Of a DNA stretch of 64,000 nt, positions 26,407 through 36,000 are shown piece by piece. The first letter of the stretch is position 1; each line of letters begins with the position of its first letter. Source of the stretch: an uncultured Tateyamaria sp. (GTDB lineage: Bacteria; Pseudomonadota; Alphaproteobacteria; Rhodobacterales; Rhodobacteraceae); NCBI RefSeq assembly GCF_947487805.1, contig NZ_CANKXW010000001.1, positions 433,501-497,500 on the forward strand, given 5' to 3'. The translations under genes and the position numbers were made by a program. The notes under the pieces were generated by a model. It saw only the letters and a list, made by a program, of their open reading frames with translations, was not told where the DNA came from and made no database searches.

Positions 26407-27804
26407 ATGAGCTGGGATGAATTTGCAGAGGCGGCCAAGCGCGCCGCCGACTGGGGTGCGGCCTATCATGCGACGCTGCGCGACCGGCCCGTGCGGGCGC
26501 AAACGGCCCCCGGCGACATCGCCGCGGCTCTGGAGCCAAGCCCGCCCGAGGATGGTACCGCGCTGGCCGATATCATGGCGGATTTCGAAACGGTTGTGAT
26601 GCCCGGCATCACACATTGGCAGCATCCGAGGTTCTTTGCCTATTTCAACTCGAATGCGGCCCCCGCATCCGTGCTGGCCGAATTCCTGGCCTCGATCATC
26701 GCGCCGCAATGCATGCTGTGGCAGACCTCGCCCGCCGCGACCGAGATGGAAACCCGCATGCTCGACTGGTTGCGTCAGTCGCTGGGCCTCGCGGACGGGT
26801 TCCAGGGGGTCATTCAGGACAGTGCGTCGTCGGCCACGCTGGCGGCGGTGCTGACCATGCGCGAACGCGCGCTCGACTGGGCGGGCAACACGGCCGGGCT
26901 CGCTGGTCAGCCCCGGCTGCGCGTCTACTGCTCGGATCAGGTGCACAGCTCGATCGACCGGGCGATCTGGGTATCGGGTATCGGGCAGGACAACCTGGTC
27001 AAGATCCGCACCACGGGCGATTTGCGCGCCATGGACCCCGCCGACCTCGAGGCCGCGATCCTCGAAGACCGTCAGGCGGGGCGCATCCCCGCAGGCATCA
27101 TCGCGGCCACAGGGGCCACGGGCATGGGCGCCTGCGATGACCTTGAGGCTGTCGCGGCCATCGCCGCGAAATACGACATCTACACCCATCTCGACGCCGC
27201 CTGGGCCGGGACGGCGATGATCTGCCCCGAATTCCGCCCGCTGTGGCGCGGGGCGGATCAGTTCGACAGCATCGTGTTCAACCCGCACAAATGGCTGGGC
27301 GCGCAATTCGATTGTGCCGCGCATTTCCTGCGCGACCCGGACCAGCTGCGCCAGACGCTGGCGATCCGGCCCGAATACCTCAAGACCCACGCCCAGGGCG
27401 AGATCACCGACTATTCGGAATGGTCGATCCCGCTGGGCCGCCGGTTCCGCGCGCTCAAACTGTGGTTCCTGATGCGCCATTACGGGATGGAGGGGCTGCG
27501 CACCCGCATCCGCAACCATGTCGCATGGAGCCAGTCGCTGTGCCACCGTCTCGGCGCGGAGGACGATTTCGAGATCGTGACAGAGCCGATCCTGTCGCTG
27601 TGGACGTTCAAGGTGGCCGGGGCGTCGGATGATGACACGCAGCGGCTTGTGGACGCCATCAACGATGACGGGCGGATCTATCTGACGCAGACGCTGGTGG
27701 ACGGGGCAAAGGTGATCCGCTTTACCGCCGGGCAATTCGACTGCGACGCGCGCGACTTTGACACCGCCTTTGACACGATCACCGAGATCGCTCGCGCCCT
27801 CTAG
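26407..27804 (+). CDS. Group II PLP-dependent decarboxylase (aromatic-L-amino-acid decarboxylase type)
   Basis: Amino acid decarboxylase of 465 residues. PLP lysine near Lys295 in FNPHKWLGAQFDC; conserved opening WQHPRFFAYFNSNAAPASVLAEFL; substrate/PLP region QDSASSATLAAVLTMRERAL and HLDAAWAGTAMICPEFR. Aromatic decarboxylases make tryptamine, tyramine or dopamine-like amines; the specificity here cannot be read directly. It shares a transcript with the aldehyde dehydrogenase. Decarboxylation, transamination and aldehyde oxidation encoded around one operator form a plausible route. It ends 3 bp before convergent glk. Confidence 0.9.
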   Translation: MSWDEFAEAAKRAADWGAAYHATLRDRPVRAQTAPGDIAAALEPSPPEDGTALADIMADFETVVMPGITHWQHPRFFAYFNSNAAPASVLAEFLASIIAPQCMLWQTSPAATEMETRMLDWLRQSLGLADGFQGVIQDSASSATLAAVLTMRERALDWAGNTAGLAGQPRLRVYCSDQVHSSIDRAIWVSGIGQDNLVKIRTTGDLRAMDPADLEAAILEDRQAGRIPAGIIAATGATGMGACDDLEAVAAIAAKYDIYTHLDAAWAGTAMICPEFRPLWRGADQFDSIVFNPHKWLGAQFDCAAHFLRDPDQLRQTLAIRPEYLKTHAQGEITDYSEWSIPLGRRFRALKLWFLMRHYGMEGLRTRIRNHVAWSQSLCHRLGAEDDFEIVTEPILSLWTFKVAGASDDDTQRLVDAINDDGRIYLTQTLVDGAKVIRFTAGQFDCDARDFDTAFDTITEIARAL

Positions 27805-27807
27805 AGG

Positions 27808-28704
27808 TCAGGAGGTGACGCGCAGATACCGCGCGCAGCCGTGCAGCGCGGAGGCGTCGTTGGTCATCAGGTATGTGGGAATGTTCGGCATCCGGTCGCC
27901 AAAGCGGTCATCCGCCAGAAGCGGGGCCAGCGCCAGATCACGCGCGGGCGATTTGATCAATGTCTGCGCAAGGCTGCCGTTGAAGAATATGCCGCCCTCG
28001 GGCAGGTAGATATAGGCCAGTTCTCGGACCAGCGCGCCAAGGGCACGGGCGGCAAGCGCGATTGTCTCGGCCCCACCGTCGGAGGCGCCCACATCTTCGG
28101 GCAGGCAATGGATGCCCGTCCGGGCGTGGTGCAGGTTGGCAAACCCGCGCCCCGCCAGCAGGTGTTCGACCGTGCGGAAGGCCGACGGGTCCGCCACTGC
28201 ACCGTCCAGAATGGTCGCGACCGATTGGGGCACGCAGGCATGGCCCATCTCTGCCGCGAACACGACGCCCGAAGGCCGGTGCGCCACCGCGACGTTGAAG
28301 CCGGTGCCCAGACCCACGACCATCGCCTGCGGCTCGTCCGGGGCGGGGGTGCCGCTCAGATGTTCCAGCGACGGGCCTGACAGCACGCAGATCGCGTGGC
28401 CATGCGCCTCGAGATCGTTCAGTAGATGTACCGCGCCCAGCGACAGCTCTGACGCCAGTGCGGCGGCGTCGAAATGCCAGTCGCGGTTGGTCAGCCGCCC
28501 TTCGCCCTTGCCCACCGGACCCGCAATGGCGATGGCCGCGGCATCCAGCACCGGGTGATCCGCCATGAACACCCGTGCGACTTCGGCAAAGCCACTGTAA
28601 TTGTCGTTGCGAAACCGTTTCACGGTCTCGGCACGCACGCCTTCTGCATCGGCGAGGGCCAACCGGCAATTGGTGCCGCCTACATCTGCAACCAGATACA
28701 GCAT
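27808..28704 (-). CDS. glk: Glucokinase
   Basis: Hexokinase of the bacterial Glk family, 298 residues, making glucose 6-phosphate for the Entner-Doudoroff route. N-terminal ATP phosphate loop VADVGGTNCRLALADAEG; catalytic Asp in HLLNDLEAHGHAI; GLGTGFNVAVAHR; EMGHACVPQ. It lacks the ROK zinc motif, separating it from ROK kinases. It is divergent from a ROK regulator across 213 bp. Glucose released by the alpha- and beta-glucosidases encoded in this window is an obvious substrate. Confidence 0.9.
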   Translation of the reverse strand: MLYLVADVGGTNCRLALADAEGVRAETVKRFRNDNYSGFAEVARVFMADHPVLDAAAIAIAGPVGKGEGRLTNRDWHFDAAALASELSLGAVHLLNDLEAHGHAICVLSGPSLEHLSGTPAPDEPQAMVVGLGTGFNVAVAHRPSGVVFAAEMGHACVPQSVATILDGAVADPSAFRTVEHLLAGRGFANLHHARTGIHCLPEDVGASDGGAETIALAARALGALVRELAYIYLPEGGIFFNGSLAQTLIKSPARDLALAPLLADDRFGDRMPNIPTYLMTNDASALHGCARYLRVTS

Positions 28705-28832
28705 GTGCGTATCGTCCCCGTCTGGCCGCGCGCCCCTGTTCGGAGGGACGGCCTGTTTCCATTGGTGCCACCTGCGGCAGAATCCGCTGTGCGCATCCCT
28801 GATATTACGCGACTGCGCGGTCTGAAACCCTT

Positions 28833-28863
28833 TAAATTCGGAACGCTAATTAAATTGGACAAT
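28833..28863. promoter_or_regulatory. AT-rich operator-like region between glk and the ROK gene
   Basis: An AT-rich island containing AATTCG...CTAATT (17 bp between outer ends) and TAATTAAATTGGACAAT (28847-28863). The latter resembles the left half of the xyl operator at 13285 (TAATTAGTTTGACAAT) apart from one extra base. A ROK autoregulatory site is likely; the exact boundaries are uncertain. Confidence 0.4.
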
Positions 28864-28917
28864 GCGGTCAAAAAACGTCAGGCTGATCGCGAACACCAAG
28901 CGCAGAGACTGCACCGT

Positions 28918-30120
28918 ATGGCATTTGGCCACCAAAAAGTAGAAAGCAGGCGCCGCGTGCTGCGCGAGATATCGCAGCACGGGCCGTTGCCGCGTATCGA
29001 TCTGGCCGAACGGACCGGGATAAGCCGCGCGACGGTGACGGCCGTGACCGGCGAATTGCTGCGCGGCGGGCTGATCGCAGAGGTGCCGCGCGATCCGCAG
29101 GCGGACGAGGCCGCGCGGGGCCGTCCGCGCGTCGACCTCAAGATCGACGGGGCAGCGCACCTGATTGCCGGGCTCAAGGTGTCGGACGCGTCCATCTCGC
29201 TGGTGCTGATCGATTTCAACGGCGTGCGCGTGGCCGATCACGAACGCCCCTTGCCGCAACCGCGCCTGTCGCCCGACCGGCTGACGGCGGAAATCGCGGC
29301 GGGGCTGGATGCGCTGGCGGTACAGGTCGACCGGACACGCAGTGACATTTCCGGCGTCGGCGTGGGTCTGGCAGGTATCGTGGATGCGCCCCACGGGCTG
29401 GTTTACTGGTCGCCGTCGCTGGATCAGCGCAACGTGCCCTTTGCCGATGTGCTGACGCAGGGGCTGGGGATCCCGGCCTATGTGGACAATGACGCCAACC
29501 TCGTGGCCAAGGCCGAGATGATCTTTGGCGAGGGCAAGGACCATTCCGATTTCATCGTCATCACCATCGAAAGCGGTGTGGGCATGGGGATTGTGCTGGG
29601 CGGTCAGGTCTATCGCGGAACGCGCGGCTGCGGCGCGGAATTCGGGCACACCAAGGTGCAGGTGGATGGCGCACTTTGCCGCTGCGGGCAGCGCGGCTGC
29701 CTCGAGGCCTATGTCGCCGATTATGCGCTGGTGCGCGAGGCGACCAGCGTCGGCGGCGTGACCCTCACCGCGTCCACGGCCCATGCGGTCAACACGATCC
29801 TGACGGCGGCCAAGTCCGGCGACCCCACGGCACGCATGGTGATCGACCGCGCGGGCAAGATGTTTGCCATGGGCCTCGCCAATCTGGTGAACATCTTCGA
29901 CCCCGAGCTGGTCATCCTCGCAGGTGAGCAGATGCAGTTCGACCACCTCTATGCCGATGCGGTCATCGAAGAGATGCAAAAGGGCATCGTCCAGATCGAC
30001 AAACCCGCACCTGCGGTTGTCGTCCACAAGTGGGACAATCTGATGTGGGCCAGCGGTGCGGCGGCGCACGCGCTGGATTTTGTGCAGGATCACGCCGTCA
30101 CCGCCCTGCAGGACGGCTAG
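28918..30120 (+). CDS. ROK-family transcriptional repressor
   Basis: Regulator of 400 residues: N-terminal winged helix (RRVLREISQHGPLPRIDLAERTGISRATVTAVTGELLRGGLI) joined to a ROK sugar-binding/kinase-like domain. The domain has VDNDANLVAKAEMIFG, the GVGMGIVLGGQVYRG loop and the zinc motif CRCGQRGCLEAY. The start at ATG 28918 (MAFGHQKVESRR) is preferred; a TTG at 28855 is possible but would lie inside the AT-rich operator-like region. XylR-type ROK proteins look like this, and the shared half-site makes xylBA a candidate target. Divergent from glk. Confidence 0.88.
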   Translation: MAFGHQKVESRRRVLREISQHGPLPRIDLAERTGISRATVTAVTGELLRGGLIAEVPRDPQADEAARGRPRVDLKIDGAAHLIAGLKVSDASISLVLIDFNGVRVADHERPLPQPRLSPDRLTAEIAAGLDALAVQVDRTRSDISGVGVGLAGIVDAPHGLVYWSPSLDQRNVPFADVLTQGLGIPAYVDNDANLVAKAEMIFGEGKDHSDFIVITIESGVGMGIVLGGQVYRGTRGCGAEFGHTKVQVDGALCRCGQRGCLEAYVADYALVREATSVGGVTLTASTAHAVNTILTAAKSGDPTARMVIDRAGKMFAMGLANLVNIFDPELVILAGEQMQFDHLYADAVIEEMQKGIVQIDKPAPAVVVHKWDNLMWASGAAAHALDFVQDHAVTALQDG

Positions 30121-30127
30121 GCCCGGA

Positions 30128-30868
30128 TCACAGCGGCGGCAGCCCGGCGATGGCGCGCCCTTCGGCGGTCTTGAGCGAGAAATCCTGCCCCCGCCAGTCG
30201 TCCCCCGCCGGGCCCATCAGCACCGCAATGGCCTGCGCGACCCAATCGGCCGGGATATGCGCGTCCCAGGCCAGTTGGCTGACCGGGTTGATCCCGCTGG
30301 CGGCGATGTCACGCTGCATATCCGTGGCCACGGTGCCGGGGGACAGGCCCATGACCCGCACACCTGCGCCGCGCACCTCCTTGTCCGCCACGCGGGTGAG
30401 GGACAGCACTGCCGCCTTGGTGGCGCAATAATGGCTCCACCCTTCCAGCGCGGATGTGGCCGCCCCGGACGAGATGTTGATGACCGTGCCCGTCCCGCGT
30501 GCCACCATGCCCGGCAATGCGGCTCGCAATCCGTGATAGACCCCCATCAGGTTCACGCCCACCGCCGCGGCCCAGGCGCGCGGATCGCTGTCGGTCAGCC
30601 GCGCGATCGGGTCGATCAGCCCTGCGTTGTTGATCAGCGCGTCGACCGGCCCCGCGATGTCGAACATCTGCGCCACCTGTGCCGCGTCGCTGACATCGCA
30701 GGGCACCGCGCGCGCGCCGATCTCGTCCGCAAGCGCGCGCAAGGCGTCACCGGACCGCGCGGCCATCACCACGTCCGCGCCCAACCCCGCCAGCCTGCGG
30801 GCCGTCGCGGCCCCGATGCCCTTGCTGGCACCGGTGATCACGACGGTCTTGCCCTTGATCCCGTCCAT
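30128..30868 (-). CDS. Short-chain dehydrogenase/reductase (SDR)
   Basis: NAD(P)-dependent oxidoreductase of 246 residues. Cofactor motif VVITGASKGIGAATAR (residues 9 to 24), LINNAGL, catalytic Ser133/Ser134, Tyr147 and Lys151 (NISSG; SHYCATKAAV). The start at 30868 (MDGIKGK) follows GGGGGCG at ribosome-binding distance and is 2 bp from the YceI stop; an ATG at 30883 would overlap that gene. It is cotranscribed with the YceI gene and probably controlled by the divergent LysR regulator. Substrate unknown. Confidence 0.9.
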   Translation of the reverse strand: MDGIKGKTVVITGASKGIGAATARRLAGLGADVVMAARSGDALRALADEIGARAVPCDVSDAAQVAQMFDIAGPVDALINNAGLIDPIARLTDSDPRAWAAAVGVNLMGVYHGLRAALPGMVARGTGTVINISSGAATSALEGWSHYCATKAAVLSLTRVADKEVRGAGVRVMGLSPGTVATDMQRDIAASGINPVSQLAWDAHIPADWVAQAIAVLMGPAGDDWRGQDFSLKTAEGRAIAGLPPL

Positions 30869-30870
30869 GC

Positions 30871-31506
30871 TCAGCGCCCCCATGTGCAGGGGATGTTGCC
30901 ATCGGACGCGCCCGCGCATTGCACCAGATCGAAATGCAGATCCAGGTCCACGCTCAACCCCGTGGGGCTGTCGAGAAAGGCGATGAAATCCATGCCGTGG
31001 TCCAGCCGCAGCAGCTCTCCGGTTGCCTCGAATCCCACCACGCGGACCTCGTCGTAGTTCGGGATGAAATCGGGATAGGTCCGGTCCCGCACCATGGTGA
31101 AATCCAGCGTGATCGGTGCCGTCTGACCGCGCAGCGTCACATCCCCGGTCAGCTTGCCGGATGTCGGCGTCAGCATCAGGATGTCGGTGGACACAAAGGT
31201 GATCGTGGGCGCGTTTTCCGCATCCAGGTAATCGGCATGGCGCAGATGGGCGTCCCGGTCGGCGTGATTGCTGTCGACGCTGGCGGCGTCGATGGCAAAG
31301 GTGATGCGCGAGTTTTCGGGCGCATCCTCGTCGATCAGGAACGTCCCGTCGAACGTATTGAACCGGCCCACCGTCCGGCTCAGCCCCATGTGGTTGATCT
31401 CCCAACCCACATGCGCATGGCCGAGATCGAGCTTCCACTCCTGCGGCTCTGCCTGAGCGGTGAGGGTGGATGCGAGAAATGCGGCAAAAGGTAATGTGCG
31501 TGTCAT
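30871..31506 (-). CDS. YceI-family periplasmic lipid-binding protein
   Basis: Exported protein of 211 residues. The start at 31506 gives a signal peptide (MTRTLPFAAFLASTLTAQA) followed by EPQEWKLDLGHAHVGWEINHMG, the beginning of the YceI lipocalin-like barrel. GRFNTFDGTFLIDED and LTGDVTLRGQTAPITLDF are typical strands. YceI proteins bind isoprenoids such as polyprenyl chains; that ligand is family knowledge, not seen here. Downstream of a divergent LysR gene and upstream of an SDR. Confidence 0.87.
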   Translation of the reverse strand: MTRTLPFAAFLASTLTAQAEPQEWKLDLGHAHVGWEINHMGLSRTVGRFNTFDGTFLIDEDAPENSRITFAIDAASVDSNHADRDAHLRHADYLDAENAPTITFVSTDILMLTPTSGKLTGDVTLRGQTAPITLDFTMVRDRTYPDFIPNYDEVRVVGFEATGELLRLDHGMDFIAFLDSPTGLSVDLDLHFDLVQCAGASDGNIPCTWGR

Positions 31507-31584
31507 GGTCTGTCTCCTGTGCGTGACAGGGACGGAGGTAAGCCATGCGACTTGCGCAAAAAACATGGCGGAACCCATCAGTAT

Positions 31585-31601
31585 CGTGCATATATCACAC
31601 G
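31585..31601. promoter_or_regulatory. Putative LysR-regulator site
   Basis: CGTG-N9-CACG inverted repeat containing T-N11-A (T at 31587, A at 31599), the LysR-box pattern. It lies next to the LysR start, in the 96-bp gap to the divergent YceI gene. Weak information content, so tentative. Confidence 0.35.
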
Positions 31602-31602
31602 A

Positions 31603-32490
31603 ATGGACACCCAAGCCCTCAGAACCCTGCAACTCGTCGCCCATCACCGCAGCTTTGCCGAGGCCGCGCGGGTGCTGGACGTGGACCCATCCTCGGTCAG
31701 CCGCGTGGTCGCCTCGGTCGAGGCGCAACTGGGTCTGCGGCTCTTTCAACGCTCCACCCGGCAACTGTCGGTGACGGAGGCGGGCGCGCTGTATCTGGCG
31801 CGCGTCGGCCCGCTGCTGGATGATCTGGATCTGGCGCGCGATGCGGCCGCACAGGTGGGCGCGCGCCCAAGCGGTCGGGTGCGGTTGACCGCCTCGGTTG
31901 CCTTTGGTCAGGAGGTGATCGTGCCGCATCTGGCCGACTTGCGCGACAGCCTGCCCGAGATTGAGCTGGACATGCTCTTTACCGACCAGATGGTGGACCT
32001 TCTGGCCGCACAGGTCGACATCGCGATCCGGCTGGCCCCGGCCCCCAAGGGTGATCTGATCAGCACGCGGCTTATGTCCACGCGCTACCGCGTCGTGGCC
32101 GCACCCTCCTATGTCGTGGCCCACGGACACCCACGCACGCCCCAAGACCTCGAAACCCGCGATTGCCTCCGGATGAGCCTGCCCGACTACCGCACCGAAT
32201 GGCGGTTCCGGGACGCGGAAGCGGATGGCACCGTGCCGGTGTCGGGGCCGTTCGTGATGTCCAATGTCCTGGCCTTGCGCGCCGCCGCGCGGTCCGGGCT
32301 GGGCCCGGCACTGCTGGCGGACTGGATGACCGACGGCGACATCGCGCGCGGCACGCTCGTGGATCTCTTTCCCGACCACGCCGTCACGGCAACCAGCTTT
32401 GATACCGCCGCCTGGCTGCTCTATCCCAGTCGTGCGTACCTGCCCGCCAAGGTCCGCGCGGTCATCGATTTCCTGCGCGCACGGATCTAG
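31603..32490 (+). CDS. LysR-family transcriptional regulator
   Basis: Regulator of 295 residues starting at 31603 (MDTQALRTLQLVAHHRSF). N-terminal helix-turn-helix (FAEAARVLDVDPSSVSRVVASVEAQLGLRLFQRSTRQLSVTEAG) and a periplasmic-binding-like effector domain (VRLTASVAFGQEVIVPHLADL). The in-frame stretch before 31603 has no family character and covers the divergent promoter region. It most likely controls the YceI-SDR pair read from the other strand. It overlaps the Lrp gene tail-to-tail by 4 bp. Confidence 0.92.
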   Translation: MDTQALRTLQLVAHHRSFAEAARVLDVDPSSVSRVVASVEAQLGLRLFQRSTRQLSVTEAGALYLARVGPLLDDLDLARDAAAQVGARPSGRVRLTASVAFGQEVIVPHLADLRDSLPEIELDMLFTDQMVDLLAAQVDIAIRLAPAPKGDLISTRLMSTRYRVVAAPSYVVAHGHPRTPQDLETRDCLRMSLPDYRTEWRFRDAEADGTVPVSGPFVMSNVLALRAAARSGLGPALLADWMTDGDIARGTLVDLFPDHAVTATSFDTAAWLLYPSRAYLPAKVRAVIDFLRARI

Positions 32491-32945
32491 ACGGCGACAC
32501 CCGCATTGGCCTTGATCTCGCGCAGGACAACATTGGTCTGCGCACTGGCCACGGCGGGCAGGCGAAACAGGAACGTCTCCAGAAACGCGTTATAGGCGTC
32601 GATATCCGGGCAAAGCACGCGCATCTGGTAATCGGACTGGCCGGTTGTGGCATAGCATTCGACAACCTCCGCCCGCACCGCGACCGCGCGGATGAATGCC
32701 TCCAGCTCTGCCTCGCTATGGCGGGCCAGTTGCACATGCACGATGGCCTGAAATCCCAAACCCGCCGCCCGCGCATTTACAATGGCACCATAGCGTTCGA
32801 TCACGCCCGCCTCCTCCAGTGCCCGCACCCTGCGCCAACAGGCCGAAGGCGACATGCCAACGAGGTCGGCCAGATCGGCGTTGGACATCCGGCTGTCAGA
32901 TTGAAGCTGGCGCAGAAGGGCGCTGTCCTTGGGGTCGAGCTGCAT
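32487..32945 (-). CDS. Lrp/AsnC-family transcriptional regulator
   Basis: Regulator of 152 residues: helix-turn-helix MSNADLADLVGMSPSACWRRVRALEEAGVIERY, then an RAM ligand domain (FQAIVHVQLARHSEAELEAFIRAV; CYATTGQSDYQMRVLCPDIDAY). Such proteins respond to amino acids. It is divergent from the indolepyruvate oxidoreductase gene, with two inverted repeats in the 126-bp gap, so it probably senses an aromatic or branched amino acid and controls that enzyme. Confidence 0.92.
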   Translation of the reverse strand: MQLDPKDSALLRQLQSDSRMSNADLADLVGMSPSACWRRVRALEEAGVIERYGAIVNARAAGLGFQAIVHVQLARHSEAELEAFIRAVAVRAEVVECYATTGQSDYQMRVLCPDIDAYNAFLETFLFRLPAVASAQTNVVLREIKANAGVAV

Positions 32946-32953
32946 CTGAAGAC

Positions 32954-32977
32954 ATTATCCATAATCGGGTCGATAAT
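32954..32977. promoter_or_regulatory. Lrp-type inverted repeat 1
   Basis: ATTATC (32954-32959) and GATAAT (32972-32977), a perfect 6-bp inverted repeat with a 12-bp spacer, close to the Lrp gene start. Likely one operator half of the divergent Lrp/oxidoreductase control region. Confidence 0.4.
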
Positions 32978-32982
32978 CGACA

Positions 32983-33001
32983 GGAATTTTCAGAATTTTC
33001 C
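32983..33001. promoter_or_regulatory. Lrp-type inverted repeat 2
   Basis: A 19-bp palindrome, GGAATTTTC-A-GAATTTTCC, with 7 of 9 arm pairs matching. It is 71 bp upstream of the oxidoreductase start and a few bases from repeat 1, an arrangement suited to cooperative binding of an Lrp octamer. Confidence 0.45.
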
Positions 33002-33071
33002 GAAACACCGAGCATTACGGCGAAAATGACCAGGGGATCCGGGATAATCTGCACCGCAAAGGAGCCCGCCC

Positions 33072-36000
33072 ATGTCCGACCCCCGCCACAGCTTTGCACC
33101 CTATACGCTGAACGACCGCTATGACCGGACCGAGGGGCGCGTGTACCTGACCGGGACGCAGGCGCTGGTGCGGATCATGCTGGACCAGGCGCGCCGCGAC
33201 AAGGCGGCGGGGCGCAGGACCGCAGGGTTCATCTCGGGCTATCGCGGCTCCCCCCTGGGTGGGGTGGACCGGGAACTGTGGCGCGCGGGCCAGCGGATCG
33301 CGCAGTCCGACATCACCTTCATGCCCGCCGTGAACGAAGACCTCGGCGCCACGGCGGTTCTGGGCGCGCAGCAGGCGGTGCTCGATCCCCATTGCACGCA
33401 TGAGGGCGTGTTTTCCATGTGGTACGGCAAGGGGCCGGGCGTGGACCGGTCGGGCGATGCGCTCAAGCATGGCAACGCCTACGGGGTGTCGCCGCTGGGT
33501 GGCGTGCTGGTGGTGGCGGGGGACGACCACGGTTGTGTGTCCTCGTCCATGCCGCACCAGTCCGACGTGGCCTTTATGGCGTGGTTCATGCCGACGCTGA
33601 ACCCGGCCACGGTCGCGGAATACCTCGAATATGGTGCCTACGGCATCGCGCTCAGCCGGTTTTCCGGCACTTGGGTGGGGTTCAAGGCGATCTCGGAAAC
33701 GGTGGAAAGCGCGGCCTCCATCGACCTGCCGCCCGACCCGGTCTTTGCCCAGCCTGATTACACCGCGCCGCCGGGCGGGCTGCATATCCGCGCCGCGGAC
33801 CTGCCCAGCCCGGAGATCGAGACCCGCATGGGCCACAAGCTGGAGGCCGTGCGCGCCTTTGTCGAGGCGAACCCGATTGACCGCGTCCTCTATGACGTGC
33901 CGGGGGCGCGGTTCGGCTTTGTCACCACCGGCAAGGCCCATATGGATCTGCTCGAAGCACTGCGCCTGCTTGGGCTCGATGCGGCGGCCTGCCGGGCCCA
34001 TGGCATCGACATCTACAAGGTGGGCATGGTCTGGCCACTGGCCCTGCGGGACGCGCGCGCCTTTGTGCGCGGCAAGACCGAGATCATGGTGGTCGAGGAA
34101 AAACGCGGCCTGATCGAAAGCCAGCTTAAGGAGGCATTTTATGACCTGCCGCGCGACATACCGGAGCGTATGGTAGGCAAGTATGATCCCGACGGCAGAT
34201 CGCTTGTCCCCTGGACCGGAGAGTTGTCGCCGCTGGTGCTGGCGCCATTGGTGGCGCAACGGCTCGATACTTTTGTGCCCGACCTGAACCTGCCCGCCCG
34301 CGCGCGTGCCCTGCAAACACCGCCGACGCTGCTGTCGGTGCCGGGGGCCACGCGCACGCCCTATTTCTGCTCGGGCTGCCCGCACAACACCTCGACCAGG
34401 GTGCCCGAGGGATCGCAGGCCGCCAGCGGCATCGGCTGCCACGTTATGGCCTCGTGGATGGACCGCGACACGGGCGGCTATGCGCAGATGGGCGGCGAAG
34501 GTGTGCCGTGGGTCGCGGCGTCACGCTTTAACGGCGGCAAGCACATCTTTCAGAACATCGGCGAGGGCACGTGGTACCATTCCGGATCCCTCGCCGTCCG
34601 GCAGGCCGTGGCGGGTGGGGCCAACATCACCTACAAAGTGCTGTTCAACGACGCCGTGGCCATGACGGGCGGACAGCCGGTGGACGGCCCCGTCAGCGTG
34701 CAGGGCATCGCGTGGTCGTCACATGCCGAGGGGGTCGCGGGCATCGCCGTGGTCTCGGACGCGCCGGAGAAATTCGACCTGCGCGCCTTTCCCCCCGGCA
34801 CGACGCTGGATGGTCGCGCCAATCTTGACGCGGTGCAGCGCCGCCTGCGCGACGTGCCCGGTGTCACGGTCCTGATCTACGAACAGACCTGCGCCACCGA
34901 AAAACGCCGCCGCCGCAAGCGCGGTGACATCCCCGCAGCACCCCGGCTGGCGGTGATCAACCCGGATGTGTGCGAGGGCTGCGGCGACTGTTCGGTGCAA
35001 AGCAACTGCCTGAGCGTCGAGCCGCTGCCGACTCCGTTGGGGCCCAAGCGGCGGATCAACCAGTCGACCTGCAACAGCGACATGTCCTGCCTCACCGGGT
35101 TCTGCCCCAGCTTCGTGACGCTCGAAGGGGCCGTGCGCCGCAAGGCCCCGGCCAGGGACATCGACCTGCCCGCGCTGATGCGCGACGTTCCTGCGCCCGC
35201 CGTGCCCGGGCTGAACGCGCCCTTTGACCTGCTGGTGACGGGTGTGGGCGGTACGGGCGTGGTGACGGTGGGGGCGCTGATCACCATGGCGGCACATCTG
35301 GAGGGCAAGGGGGCGAGCGTGTTGGATTTCACCGGCTTTGCCCAGAAATTCGGAACCGTGCTCAGCTATGTGCGGCTGGGGCCGTCACCGGATGCGCTGC
35401 ACCAGGTGCGCATCGATCAGGGGGCCGCGGATGCCGTCATCGGCTGCGATGTGGTGGTGTCCTCGTCACCCAAGGCATCGGCGCATTACCGGGCCGACAC
35501 GCGGATGGTCCTGAACCTCGCCGAGATGCCCACGGGCGACAGCGTGCTGAACCGCGATGCGGATCTGGCGGTGGACGCGCGTGTGGCCGCGATCACGGGC
35601 GTCATCGGTGCGGACAACCTGCGCAGCGTCGATGCCAACGCACTGGCCGAACGCCTGCTGGGCGACACTGTCTTTGCCAATGTGCTGATGCTGGGGGCCG
35701 CGTGGCAGATGGGGCTGGTGCCAGTCAGTGACGTCGCGCTGCGGCAGGCCATCGGGCTGAACGGCGTGGCCGAGGCCGCGAACCTGCGCGCCTTTGACCT
35801 GGGCCGGGTCTGGGCGCATGACCCCGACGCGCTGGTCGCGCCGGTGTCCCCGCGGGGACAGATGGACGCGGCCGGGATCATCGCCGACCGTCACGCCCGC
35901 CTGATCGCCTATCAGGACCGCGCCTATGCCGATGCCTACAGGGCCGCCTTGGCGCAGCACACCGGCACCTTCGCGCCGGATCTGCAAGCCATCGCGGCGC

